Shown: in pieces, positions 25,435-34,320 of the stretch
Position numbering within the stretch: position 1 is the first letter of the stretch
Layout: every line of letters begins with the position of its first letter
Assembly: GCF_037450285.1 (NCBI RefSeq)
Contig: NZ_JAQISN010000002.1
Coordinates: 755,183-819,182, forward strand
Source: Erwinia sp. SLM-02
GTDB lineage: Bacteria; Pseudomonadota; Gammaproteobacteria; Enterobacterales; Enterobacteriaceae
Reading direction: 5' to 3'
DNA: 64,000 nucleotides
Program-made: the position numbers and the translations under genes
The notes under the pieces: model-generated
Seen by the model: the letters and a program-made list of their open reading frames with translations, nothing else
Database searches by the model: none
What the model was told of the DNA's origin: nothing

Positions 25435-26868
25435 TTACAACAAACGTTGATAGAGATCGCGGTAGGCCACAGCAGCCACCTGCCAGCTAAAATCCATCCC
25501 CATAGCCTGGCGCTGAACATAGCGCCAGAGCGAAGGACGGGACCAGAGGACGAAAGCACGTCGGATAGCGCGCAGCAGTGACCACGCGTTGCTATCTTCA
25601 AACACAAAACCGCTGGCGATCCCGTCTGCAAGGTTCTCCAGCGAACAATCATTGACCGTATCGGCCAGGCCACCGGTGCGCCGCACCAGCGGCAGGGTGC
25701 CGTATTTCAAGCCATAGAGCTGAGTCAGGCCGCAGGGCTCAAAGCGGCTGGGCACCAGAATCACATCCGCACCGCCCATAATGCGGTGGGAGAACGCTTC
25801 GTGATAGCCGATCTGTACGCCCACCTGGCCCGGATATTCGGCAGCGGCGGCCAGGAATCCCTGCTGCAGGACCGCATCTCCGGCCCCCAGCAGCACCAGC
25901 TGACCGCCCTGCTCCAGCAGGCCCGGCAGTGCTTCCAGCACCAGATCCAGCCCTTTCTGTTTCGTCAGGCGACTGACGACGGCGAAGATCGGTGCCTTCT
26001 CGTCAATTTTCAGCCCCATGGCGATTTGCAGCTGCCGTTTATTCTCAACCTTGGTGTCCAGAACATCGCGGTTGTAGCGCGCTGTCAGCAGCGGATCGTG
26101 CTGTGGATCCCAGATAGCCGGATCCACCCCGTTCAGAATGCCGCTCAGCCGCCCTTCCAGCTGGCGCTGTTTCAGCAGGTCTTCCATGCCGTATCCGAAC
26201 TCCGGCTGGGTGATTTCCTGGGCATACGTTGGGCTGACCGCCGTGATGTGGTCGGCGTAAAACAGCCCGGCTTTGAGATAGGAGATCTGGCCAAAAAACT
26301 CCAGGCCGTACATATTGAAGAACGAACGCGGTAGCTGGATCTGCTCCAGATGGTGCGCGTTAAACAGCCCCTGATACGCCAGGTTGTGCACGGTAAACAC
26401 CGACTTCGCCGGGCGGCCACGGGCGGCCAGATAGGCACAGGTCAGACCGGCATGCCAGTCGTGCGCATGAACCACATCGGGACGCCAGAAGGTATCCAGA
26501 CCACAGGCCATTTCACAGCCCATCCAGCCCAGCAGCGCAAAGCGCAGATAGTTGTCGGTATAGGCAAACTGTGACTCGTCGTGATACGGACTGCCCGGTC
26601 TGTCATAAAGCCCCGGCGCATCGATCAGGTAGATCCCGACCCCGTCATAGTGGCCGAACAGCAGTTCGACATAGCCGGCAAAGGTTTGCAGTTTTGCCAC
26701 CACGACCGCATCGACAACCCCTTTTTTCAGATCGGGGAATGCCGGAAGTAACACACGCGTATCTATTCCTGCTGCAATCTGCGCCGCCGGTAATGCCCCA
26801 ACAACATCAGCAAGCCCGCCGGTTTTCAGCAGCGGGAAAATCTCTGAACAGACATGTAACACCTGCAT
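25435..26868 (-). CDS. glgA: glycogen synthase GlgA
   Basis: ADP-glucose-dependent GT5 glycosyltransferase that elongates the alpha-1,4 chain. It has 477 residues, as in E. coli. The ADP-glucose-binding KTGGLADV (15-22), the acceptor-side HAHDWHAGL (about 158-166) and the C-terminal nucleotide-sugar motif PSRFEPCGLTQLYGLKYGTLPLVRRTGGLADTV are intact. It lies 57 bp after glgC and 20 bp before glgP. Confidence 0.98.
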   Translation of the reverse strand: MQVLHVCSEIFPLLKTGGLADVVGALPAAQIAAGIDTRVLLPAFPDLKKGVVDAVVVAKLQTFAGYVELLFGHYDGVGIYLIDAPGLYDRPGSPYHDESQFAYTDNYLRFALLGWMGCEMACGLDTFWRPDVVHAHDWHAGLTCAYLAARGRPAKSVFTVHNLAYQGLFNAHHLEQIQLPRSFFNMYGLEFFGQISYLKAGLFYADHITAVSPTYAQEITQPEFGYGMEDLLKQRQLEGRLSGILNGVDPAIWDPQHDPLLTARYNRDVLDTKVENKRQLQIAMGLKIDEKAPIFAVVSRLTKQKGLDLVLEALPGLLEQGGQLVLLGAGDAVLQQGFLAAAAEYPGQVGVQIGYHEAFSHRIMGGADVILVPSRFEPCGLTQLYGLKYGTLPLVRRTGGLADTVNDCSLENLADGIASGFVFEDSNAWSLLRAIRRAFVLWSRPSLWRYVQRQAMGMDFSWQVAAVAYRDLYQRLL

Positions 26869-26925
26869 TATCGGCTCCTTAACAGTGCCAGAACGTGATG
26901 CTGTCAGGGCATCACGTTTTTCCGC

Positions 26926-28215
26926 CTAGCTGATCCAGCCGAGCTTCGCCAGCATGGTCCTTGTGACCAGAACAATCCCCTCTTCCGATCGGTGGAAACG
27001 CCGCGCATCATCATCCGGATTTTCACCAATCACCGTTCCTTCTGGCAGCACGCAGGCGCGGTCGATCACGCAGCGACGCAGGCGGCAGGAGCGTCCTACC
27101 TCCACGTCCGGCAGTAACACCGACGACTCAATATTGCAGAAGGAGTTAATTCGAACCCGGGAGAACAGCACCGAGTTCACTACCACCGAGCCGGAAATGA
27201 TACAGCCTCCCGACACCAGGGAATTCATTGTCATACCGTGGCTGCCCGACCGATCCTGGACGAATTTCGCCGGCGGCAGCGGTTCCATATGGGTGCGAAT
27301 AGGCCAGGTACTGTCGTACATGTCCAGCTCCGGGGTAACCGAAGCCAGATCGAGATTCGCCTTCCAGTAGGCTTCCAGCGTACCGACGTCGCGCCAGTAG
27401 GGCTCGCTTGGCTCCCCGCTCTGTACGCAGGACAAACTGAAGGAGTGCGCCAGTGCTTCACCGCTGGCGACGATCTTCGGCAGCAGATCTTTGCCGAAGT
27501 CGTGGTCGGATTCCGGCAGATCCTGATCCGCTTCCAGCAGCCCGTAAAGATAGTCGGCGTCAAATACGTAGATCCCCATGCTGGCCAGCGCCTTGCTGTC
27601 ATCACCGGGCATCGACGGTGGATCGGCGGGTTTCTCCAGAAATTCCACCACGCGGTTGTTTTCATCCACCTTCATCACACCAAACGAGCTTGCCTCCTCC
27701 AGCGGGACCGGCAGACAGGCGATGGTGCAGCGCGCGTCGTTTTCAACGTGGTCGATCAGCATGCGCGAGTAATCCATCTTGTAGATATGGTCGCCTGCCA
27801 GAATCACGATGTACTTGGCGCGATAGCGTCGGATGATGTCGAGGTTCTGGGTGACCGCATCGGCGGTACCGCGATACCAGTGTTCCGTCGACAGCCGCTG
27901 CTGCGCAGGCAGAAGATCGACGAATTCGTTCATCTCTTCATTCAAAAACGACCAGCCGCGCTGAATGTGCTGCACCAGCGTATGCGACTGATACTGGGTG
28001 ATCACTGCGATCCGGCGGATCCCCGAATTGAGACAGTTGGAGAGTGCGAAGTCGATGATGCGGAACTTGCCGCCGAAGTGCACCGCCGGTTTCGCGCGCT
28101 TGGCGGTCAGATCGCGCAGGCGCGTCCCCCGGCCGCCGGCGAGGATCAGGGAAACGGTTTGCGTTGGCAGTTGTCTTGCCAGCATCAGAGGATCGTGCTT
28201 ATTAGATTTAGCCAT
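26926..28215 (-). CDS. glgC: glucose-1-phosphate adenylyltransferase GlgC
   Basis: Makes ADP-glucose from ATP and glucose-1-phosphate, the controlled step of bacterial glycogen synthesis. It has 429 residues (E. coli 431). The nucleotide-binding GGRGTRLRDLTAKRAKPAVHFGGK (27-50) includes the allosteric fructose-1,6-bisphosphate-lysine region; YRGTADAVTQN, GDHIYKMDY and the C-terminal left-handed beta-helix repeats (SGGCIISGSVVVNSVLFSRVRINSF) are present. It starts 3 bp after glgX; its leader carries GGA motifs suited to CsrA. Confidence 0.98.
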   Translation of the reverse strand: MAKSNKHDPLMLARQLPTQTVSLILAGGRGTRLRDLTAKRAKPAVHFGGKFRIIDFALSNCLNSGIRRIAVITQYQSHTLVQHIQRGWSFLNEEMNEFVDLLPAQQRLSTEHWYRGTADAVTQNLDIIRRYRAKYIVILAGDHIYKMDYSRMLIDHVENDARCTIACLPVPLEEASSFGVMKVDENNRVVEFLEKPADPPSMPGDDSKALASMGIYVFDADYLYGLLEADQDLPESDHDFGKDLLPKIVASGEALAHSFSLSCVQSGEPSEPYWRDVGTLEAYWKANLDLASVTPELDMYDSTWPIRTHMEPLPPAKFVQDRSGSHGMTMNSLVSGGCIISGSVVVNSVLFSRVRINSFCNIESSVLLPDVEVGRSCRLRRCVIDRACVLPEGTVIGENPDDDARRFHRSEEGIVLVTRTMLAKLGWIS

Positions 28216-28218
28216 GCC

Positions 28219-30204
28219 TTACTCCTGGTATGATTTTTCCTGGAACACACACACACCGTGCGCTGCGCCATGCCAGACAGTTAACAGGATCGGGTTATCT
28301 TCCCCGGCAAAGGGCGGAATGGCGTGCCAATTCCCCTGAGGTAATACCAGATCGCACACTTCTTCGGTGGCGTTGAGCACGATAAGCCAGTGCTGTGAAA
28401 GCCGGATTTGCAAACGATGTGCTCCCTGCTGCCACTCACTGGTACTCAGCGGCTGACCCTGGTGATTCAGCCACTCGACGTTTCCATCGCCTTCCTGCCA
28501 CCAGCAATCGCTCTGCAGCGCCGGAATACGACGGCGCAAATGGATTAACGCGGCGGTGAAGGAAAACAGCCCGCTGTCGTGATGCTGCCAGTCAAGCCAG
28601 GTCAGCGGGTTATCCTGGCAATAGGCATTATTATTTCCGTGCTGGCTGTGGCCGTGTTCATCCCCCGCCAGCAGCATCGGCGTTCCCTGCGCCAGCAGCA
28701 GCGTGGCCAGCAGGCCATGCACGCTGCGGCGGCGATGCTCCGTAATAAGCAGCGGCGCACGCAGCCCTTCAACGCCGTGGTTGTGACTGAAGTTATTATT
28801 ACTGCCATCGCGGTTGTCTTCGCCGTTAGCTTCGTTGTGCTTATGATTAAAGCTGACGACGTCGCGCAGGGTAAAACCGTCATGCGCGGTGATCAGATTA
28901 ATGCTGCTGGAAGGTCGCCGGCCGTCGCGCTGAAAGACGTCGCTCGACGCCGCAAAGCGTCGGGCAAACTCGCCGTTGGAGAGATCGCCGTACAGCCAGT
29001 AGCGGCGGGCAGCATCGCGGAAGTGGTCATTCCATTCGGCAAACGGCACCGGGAAATTGCCCACCTGATAGCCGCCTGGCCCGATATCCCACGGCTCGGC
29101 GATCGTTTTGCACCGTGACAGTAGCGGATCGGCGGCTATCGCCTGAAACAGCGGCGCATCGCGCCGGTAGTCAGGCGTGCGGCCCAGGACCGTGGCAAGA
29201 TCGAAGCGGAAGCCGTCAACGTGGCACACCTCCACCCAGTAACGCAGGCAGTCAAGCGCCCACGCCATCACCTGCGGATGGCTGAGATTTTGCGTATTGC
29301 CGCAGCCGGTCCAGTTCTGGTATTCGCCCTGCTCCGTCAGCCAGTAGTAGCTCTGGTTATCAATGCCGCGCATCGACAGCATCGGGCCGGTTTCTTCCAG
29401 CTCCGCCGTGTGGTTAAACACCACGTCCAGAATTACCTCGATCCCTGCCTGATGCAGCGCTTTCACCGCCCGCTGGAACTCTTCGCGCGCGTTCTGCCCG
29501 GCAGCATAGCGGGTATCCAGCGCGTAGCAGGCCAGCGGGTTGTAGCCCCAGTAGTTGGTCAGCCCCATGCGCTGCAGCCGCGGCTCGCTGGCGAAGCAGG
29601 CCACCGGCAGCAGCTCGAGGCTGGTGATCCCCAGCCGCTGAAAATAGGCAATCATCACCGGATGCCCCAGCGCGGCGTAGGTGCCGCGGATCTCCGGCGG
29701 AAGATCGGGATGCTGGCAGGTCAGGCCGCGCACATGCGCTTCGTAAATCACCGTGCTGCCCCAGGGAACCCGCGGCGCGGCGTCATCTTCCCAGTCGAAG
29801 TCATCGGCCAGCACCACGCATTTCGGCGCGATGCTGCCGTTATCCACAGCGTCCGGTTCCCGGTCGCCGCACTGAAAACGCGGATCGTCGGTCACCTCAC
29901 CCTGTACCTCATGCGCGCAGGGATCCACCAGCAGCTTCGCCGGATTAAACCGTTTACCCTGTTCCGGTGCCCACGGACCGTGTACCCGATAGCCGTAGCG
30001 CTGGCCCGGATGGATGGCTGGCAGGTAACCGTGCCAGATATCGCCGCTGCGCGCGGGCAGATCGATACGTTTCTCGCGGCCTTTTTCATCAAACAGGCAC
30101 AGCTCCACGCGCTCCGCATGCTGAGAGAACAGCGTAAAATTCACGCCTTTCCCGTCATAGCTGGCCCCGAGAGGCTGCGGTTTACCTGAACGTATCGGTG
30201 CCAT
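28219..30204 (-). CDS. glgX: glycogen debranching enzyme GlgX
   Basis: GH13 isoamylase-type enzyme that removes short branches left by GlgP. It has 661 residues (E. coli 657). An N-terminal CBM48-like region (GKPQPLGASYDGKGVNFTLFSQHAERVELCLFD) precedes the barrel; the catalytic loops are DVVFNHTAE, DGFRFDLATVLGR (nucleophile Asp), KTIAEPWDIGPGGYQVGNFP (acid Glu) and TAHDGFTLRDVVSFN. It lies between glgB (4 bp) and glgC (3 bp), so the three are translated from one mRNA. Confidence 0.98.
   Translation of the reverse strand: MAPIRSGKPQPLGASYDGKGVNFTLFSQHAERVELCLFDEKGREKRIDLPARSGDIWHGYLPAIHPGQRYGYRVHGPWAPEQGKRFNPAKLLVDPCAHEVQGEVTDDPRFQCGDREPDAVDNGSIAPKCVVLADDFDWEDDAAPRVPWGSTVIYEAHVRGLTCQHPDLPPEIRGTYAALGHPVMIAYFQRLGITSLELLPVACFASEPRLQRMGLTNYWGYNPLACYALDTRYAAGQNAREEFQRAVKALHQAGIEVILDVVFNHTAELEETGPMLSMRGIDNQSYYWLTEQGEYQNWTGCGNTQNLSHPQVMAWALDCLRYWVEVCHVDGFRFDLATVLGRTPDYRRDAPLFQAIAADPLLSRCKTIAEPWDIGPGGYQVGNFPVPFAEWNDHFRDAARRYWLYGDLSNGEFARRFAASSDVFQRDGRRPSSSINLITAHDGFTLRDVVSFNHKHNEANGEDNRDGSNNNFSHNHGVEGLRAPLLITEHRRRSVHGLLATLLLAQGTPMLLAGDEHGHSQHGNNNAYCQDNPLTWLDWQHHDSGLFSFTAALIHLRRRIPALQSDCWWQEGDGNVEWLNHQGQPLSTSEWQQGAHRLQIRLSQHWLIVLNATEEVCDLVLPQGNWHAIPPFAGEDNPILLTVWHGAAHGVCVFQEKSYQE
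28223..28242 (-). promoter_or_regulatory. candidate CsrA sites in the glgC leader
   Basis: On the minus strand two CAGGA pentamers lie 10 nt apart (28238-28242 and 28223-28227), the second being the glgC Shine-Dalgarno itself. CsrA represses glgCAP in E. coli by covering the Shine-Dalgarno and an upstream GGA site. The match is short, so this is a suggestion. Confidence 0.45.
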
Positions 30205-30208
30205 GAGA

Positions 30209-32392
30209 TTACGCCTCCCGAACCAGCCACAGGGTGGAGAGCGGCGGCAGCGTCAGGCTCAGCGAGTGGCTGCGATTATGGCTGCCCCAGTCGTCGGTAT
30301 CGATCGTGCCGCAGTTGCCGAGATTGCCGCCGTGATAGTGGCCGGAATCGGTGTTCAGCACTTCACGCCAGCGCCCGCCCTGCGAGACGCCAAAGCGGTA
30401 ATTTTCACGCGGTACGGGGGTGAAATTACTGGCGACGATCAGCTCATTACCCTCTCTGTCGCGGCGAACAAACACAAAGACCGAGTTTTCAAAATCATCC
30501 ACGACCAGCCACTCAAATCCGGCCGGTTCAAAGTCGAGCTGATGCAGTGCCGGGAAGGCGCGGTAGGTGTGGTTGAGATCGCGCACCAGCCGCTGCACGC
30601 CGTTATGCCAGCTATCGCCGCCCTCCAGCAGGTGCCAGTCCAGGCTGCTGTCGTGATCCCACTCGCGCCCCTGGGCAAATTCGTTACCCATAAACAGCAG
30701 TTTTTTGCCGGGGAAGCCGAACATCCAGCCGTAATAGGCGCGAAGGTTAGCGAATTTCTGCCAGGCATCGCCCGGCATACGGTCAAGAATCGATCGTTTG
30801 CCGTGCACCACTTCATCGTGTGACAGCGGCAGCACAAAGTTTTCGGTGTAGTTGTAGAGCATACCGAAGGTCAATAAATCGTGATGATAGCGGCGGTGAA
30901 CCGGATCCAGCTTCATGTAGTCGAGGGTGTCGTGCATCCAGCCGAGGTTCCATTTGAACCAGAATCCCAGCCCGCCCATTTCCGGCGGGCGCGAGACGCC
31001 GTTAAAGTCCGTCGACTCTTCGGCCACGGTGATGGAGCCCGGCGCGGCGTGGCCCAGCGTGCGGTTGGTGTAGCGCAGGAAGGAGATAGCCTCCAGATTT
31101 TCCCGCCCGCCGTAGTAGTTCGGCACCCATTCGCCTTCGGCACGGCTGTAGTCGCGATATATCATCGAGGCCACAGCATCCACCCGCAGCCCATCAATGC
31201 CAAACCGTTCTATCCAGTACAGCGCATTGCCCGCCAGGTAATTGCTCACCTCCCGGCGGCCAAAGTTGTAGATCAGGGTATTCCAATCCTGATGGAAGCC
31301 CTCGCGCGGATCGCTGTGTTCATACAGATTCGTGCCGTCAAAGTTGGACAGGCCAAATTCGTCAGAGGGGAAATGCCCCGGAACCCAGTCGAGCAGCACG
31401 TTAAGCCCGGCGTTGTGCGCCGCGGCGATAAACGAGCGGAATTCGTCGCGGGTACCAAAACGTCGGGTGGGCGCGTAAAGGCCCAGCGGCTGATAGCCCC
31501 AACTGCCGTCGAAGGGATGCTCGTTTATCGGCATCAGTTCCAGGTGGGTGAATCCCATCTCCACGGCATAAGGCACCAGCTGTTCCTCCAGCTCTTTGTA
31601 GCTCAGCCAGAAGTTGTTATCGGTATGCCGACGCCAGGATCCCAGATGCACCTCGTAAATTGAGATCGGGGCATCAAAGCCGTTGGCACGCTGGCGCTCG
31701 GGGGAAATTTCGGTCTTTTCCGGCAGGCCGCAGATCATAGAGGCGGTCTGAGGACGCATCTGGGCTTCAAAAGCGTACGGATCGGCCTTCATCCGCAGCT
31801 GGCCGTGGGCATCAACGATTTCGAATTTGTACAGCTGCCCGGGCCGGGCGGCCGGAATAAACAGCTCCCAAACACCCAGCTCGCGACGGAAGCGCATTGG
31901 ATGGCGGCGACCGTCCCAGTAGTTAAACTCGCCCACTACCGAAACGCGCTGGGCGTTGGGTGCCCAGACGGCAAAGCGCGTGCCGATCACGCCATCAATC
32001 ACATCGGCGTGCGCGCCCATTTTTTCATAGGGCCGCAGGTGAGTGCCTTCCGCCAGCAGCCAGCTGTCCATTTCGGGCAGCAGCGAGCCAAACCGGTAGG
32101 CATCATCAATCAGGTTTTGCTGGCCGTGCCACGTCACCGCCAGCTGATAGCGAAACATATTCTTGCGGCGGGGGATCACCGCCTGGAAAAAACCGCGCCC
32201 GTCCAGGCACTCCAGCTGCGCGCATTTACGGCCGGTACTGGTTTCAATGACCCAGACTTCGCTGGCGTCCGGCAACAGTGCGCGAACCACCAACCCTTTA
32301 GCAGTTTGATGCATACCCAACAGAGAAAAAGGGTCAGCGAGGTGACCAGAAAGTAAAGCGTTAATCACACGGCGATCGGCAAGCTCTGACAT
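30209..32392 (-). CDS. glgB: 1,4-alpha-glucan branching enzyme GlgB
   Basis: Introduces alpha-1,6 branches in glycogen. It has 727 residues (E. coli 728). Two N-terminal CBM48 modules (FSLLGMHQT..., WAPNAQRVSVVGEFNYWDGRRHPMR) precede the GH13 barrel with DWVPGHFPSDEF, DGLRVDAVASMIYRDYSR (nucleophile Asp), ITVAEESTDF (acid Glu) and LSHDEVVHGK. ATG at 32392 aligns with the E. coli start (MSELADRRVINAL) and has a GGGAAG-type Shine-Dalgarno; the frame remains open for another 19 codons upstream, which I do not use. It is the first gene of glgBXCAP. Confidence 0.97.
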   Translation of the reverse strand: MSELADRRVINALLSGHLADPFSLLGMHQTAKGLVVRALLPDASEVWVIETSTGRKCAQLECLDGRGFFQAVIPRRKNMFRYQLAVTWHGQQNLIDDAYRFGSLLPEMDSWLLAEGTHLRPYEKMGAHADVIDGVIGTRFAVWAPNAQRVSVVGEFNYWDGRRHPMRFRRELGVWELFIPAARPGQLYKFEIVDAHGQLRMKADPYAFEAQMRPQTASMICGLPEKTEISPERQRANGFDAPISIYEVHLGSWRRHTDNNFWLSYKELEEQLVPYAVEMGFTHLELMPINEHPFDGSWGYQPLGLYAPTRRFGTRDEFRSFIAAAHNAGLNVLLDWVPGHFPSDEFGLSNFDGTNLYEHSDPREGFHQDWNTLIYNFGRREVSNYLAGNALYWIERFGIDGLRVDAVASMIYRDYSRAEGEWVPNYYGGRENLEAISFLRYTNRTLGHAAPGSITVAEESTDFNGVSRPPEMGGLGFWFKWNLGWMHDTLDYMKLDPVHRRYHHDLLTFGMLYNYTENFVLPLSHDEVVHGKRSILDRMPGDAWQKFANLRAYYGWMFGFPGKKLLFMGNEFAQGREWDHDSSLDWHLLEGGDSWHNGVQRLVRDLNHTYRAFPALHQLDFEPAGFEWLVVDDFENSVFVFVRRDREGNELIVASNFTPVPRENYRFGVSQGGRWREVLNTDSGHYHGGNLGNCGTIDTDDWGSHNRSHSLSLTLPPLSTLWLVREA

Positions 32393-32818
32393 GACTTTCT
32401 TCCCATGATAGATGGCAGGCGATATCTGGGCGTTTTCCGCCCACGACATACTCTGCTCTTCATTGAGCCTAATCGCATGCTGCTGGAGAGGTGACCATCC
32501 ACTGGAAAAACCACCGCGGCACGCGAGAATAAACCCTTAAGCGAAACTTTTTTTAACTGATGGAACAACGACTGATTTAAGCATAGCCAGGTGACAACAA
32601 TAGCCGCGTACGAAAGCGTAAATATATTTCTTTCACATCAAACTGAACTGCTGTTAAGGCATAAGGCAGGAACGTCAGAAGCTTCTTAGACGCCAGATGG
32701 GCTGAGCCCCGAATCAGGCGGAAAAACTCAGAACGGTGGATCGGGTATTCGGAAAAACGGGTAATAGCGGGTGGTGCCGTTAGTGATAATGACTGAATCA
32801 GAAAATAACAAACAGACA
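32393..32818 (-). other. glgB upstream region
   Basis: About 425 bp between the asd terminator and glgB. It must contain the glgB promoter. An 80-codon open frame (32577-32819) has no Shine-Dalgarno, no recognisable product and odd composition; I do not call it. No repeat or operator was recognised. Confidence 0.5.
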
Positions 32819-32848
32819 CTTTCCCCTGCCGCAGGCGACAGGGGAAAG
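32819..32848 (-). terminator. asd terminator
   Basis: A perfect 10-bp stem CTTTCCCCTG/CAGGGGAAAG, 9 bp after the asd stop on the minus strand, followed by the T-rich TGTCTGTTTGTTATTTTC. Confidence 0.75.
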
Positions 32849-32857
32849 CGCGGCCGA

Positions 32858-33967
32858 TTAGCCTACCAGCAGGCGCAGCATACGGCGCAGCGGTTCAGCC
32901 GCGCCCCACAGCAGCTGGTCGCCAACGGTGAAGGCAGAAAGGTATTCCGGCCCCATATTCAGCTTACGCAAACGGCCTACCGGCGTGTTCAGCGTGCCGG
33001 TGACCGCTGCAGGCGTCAGTTCACGCATCGTCAACTCACGGTCATTCGGCACCACTTTCACCCACTCGTTGTGGGAGGCCAGCAGCTGGGTTATCTCATC
33101 CAGCGGCACGTCTTTTTTCAGTTTCAGCGTAAAGGCCTGGCTGTGGCAGCGCAGCGCACCGACGCGAACGCACAGACCGTCAACGGGAATGACGCTGTCA
33201 GTGCGCAGGATTTTGTTGGTTTCCGCCTGGCCTTTCCACTCTTCGCGGCTCTGGCCGTTATCCAGCTGTTTGTCGATCCATGGGATCAGGCTGCCGGCCA
33301 GCGGTACGCCGAAGTTATCGGTAGGCAGGGTGCCGCTGCGGGTCAGCTCGGTCACCCGGCGCTCGATGTCGAGGATCGCCGATGCCGGATTTTGCAGCTC
33401 TTTCGCCACGTGGTCATGCAGCATGCCCATCTGAGCCAGCAGTTCGCGCATGTGGCGCGCGCCGCCGCCGGATGCCGCCTGATAGGTGGCAACGGATGCC
33501 CACTCCACCAGATCGTTGGCAAACAGACCGCCCAGCGACATCAGCATCAGGCTGACCGTGCAGTTACCGCCCACGAAGGTTTTAATGCCGTTGTTCAGGC
33601 CGTCGTGGATAACCTGGTGGTTCACCGGGTCGAGGATAATAATCGCATCGTCCTTCATGCGCAGCGTGGAAGCAGCGTCAATCCAGTAACCCTGCCAGCC
33701 AGCGGCACGCAGTTTTGGATAGACTTCACTGGTGTAATCGCCACCCTGGCAGGTGATGATGATATCCAGCGCGCTCAGCGCATCAATATCAAACGCATCC
33801 TGCAGCGTACCGGCAGAGCGGCCGCCAAACTCCGGCGCGGCCTGGCCGTGCTGGGAAGTGGAGAAAAACACCGGTCGAACAACGTCAAAGTCACGTTCTT
33901 CGATCATACGCTGCATCAGCACGGAACCAACCATGCCACGCCAACCGACAAGTCCTACAGTTTTCAT
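32858..33967 (-). CDS. asd: aspartate-semialdehyde dehydrogenase Asd
   Basis: Reduces aspartyl phosphate (made by LysC) to aspartate semialdehyde, the branch point to lysine/diaminopimelate, threonine and methionine. It has 369 residues (E. coli 367). NADP-binding GLVGWRGMVGSVL (5-17), the catalytic Cys136 in FVGGNCTVSL, and the active-site histidine in RVGALRCHSQAF are present. It is monocistronic. In E. coli yhgN separates it from gntU; that gene is missing here. Confidence 0.98.
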   Translation of the reverse strand: MKTVGLVGWRGMVGSVLMQRMIEERDFDVVRPVFFSTSQHGQAAPEFGGRSAGTLQDAFDIDALSALDIIITCQGGDYTSEVYPKLRAAGWQGYWIDAASTLRMKDDAIIILDPVNHQVIHDGLNNGIKTFVGGNCTVSLMLMSLGGLFANDLVEWASVATYQAASGGGARHMRELLAQMGMLHDHVAKELQNPASAILDIERRVTELTRSGTLPTDNFGVPLAGSLIPWIDKQLDNGQSREEWKGQAETNKILRTDSVIPVDGLCVRVGALRCHSQAFTLKLKKDVPLDEITQLLASHNEWVKVVPNDRELTMRELTPAAVTGTLNTPVGRLRKLNMGPEYLSAFTVGDQLLWGAAEPLRRMLRLLVG

Positions 33968-34320
33968 ATCTACCTTTACCTCGGGCCCGCACTGATAACG
34001 CCCGTAATTCAGTTAAAATCACCGGAATGTACTCTGTCCAAATCTACAAGGTGCAGCAAAAGTGGCAAGTGAATTAAATCGATTGAGGGAATTTTTTTAG
34101 CAGAGGGGCTAATAATCCACGGCAGACGGCGTGAGACAGAAGTATTAACCGGAGTCGCGGATGAGGTCAGCAACCCTATTATTGTTGTTAAACTGGATTT
34201 TAAGGTGGGTTTTACCGAGGATTATAGGGATTTTTGCTTATCAGAAGCCGAAACATCGTCATAGAGCGGTAATATACAGAATTGAGGAGGGGCGGCTCAT
34301 ATTGCCGCCCCTCTCACCTA
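33968..34320. other. asd/gntU intergenic region
   Basis: A 353-bp gap. The first part is the asd promoter side. A hairpin at 34287-34313 (GAGGGGCGGC/GCCGCCCCTC, 10 bp) sits just beyond gntU and may end the gntKU transcript, but it lacks a T-run. 34081-34286 is AT-rich and shows nothing recognisable; E. coli has yhgN in this interval. Confidence 0.5.

Noticed and set aside
32577..32819. 80-codon frame between asd and glgB
   Set aside because: No Shine-Dalgarno, no recognisable product, and it reaches into the asd terminator.
34287..34313. Strong gntU terminator
   Set aside because: The hairpin is good but lacks a T-run on the gntU strand, so I mention it only within the intergenic entry.
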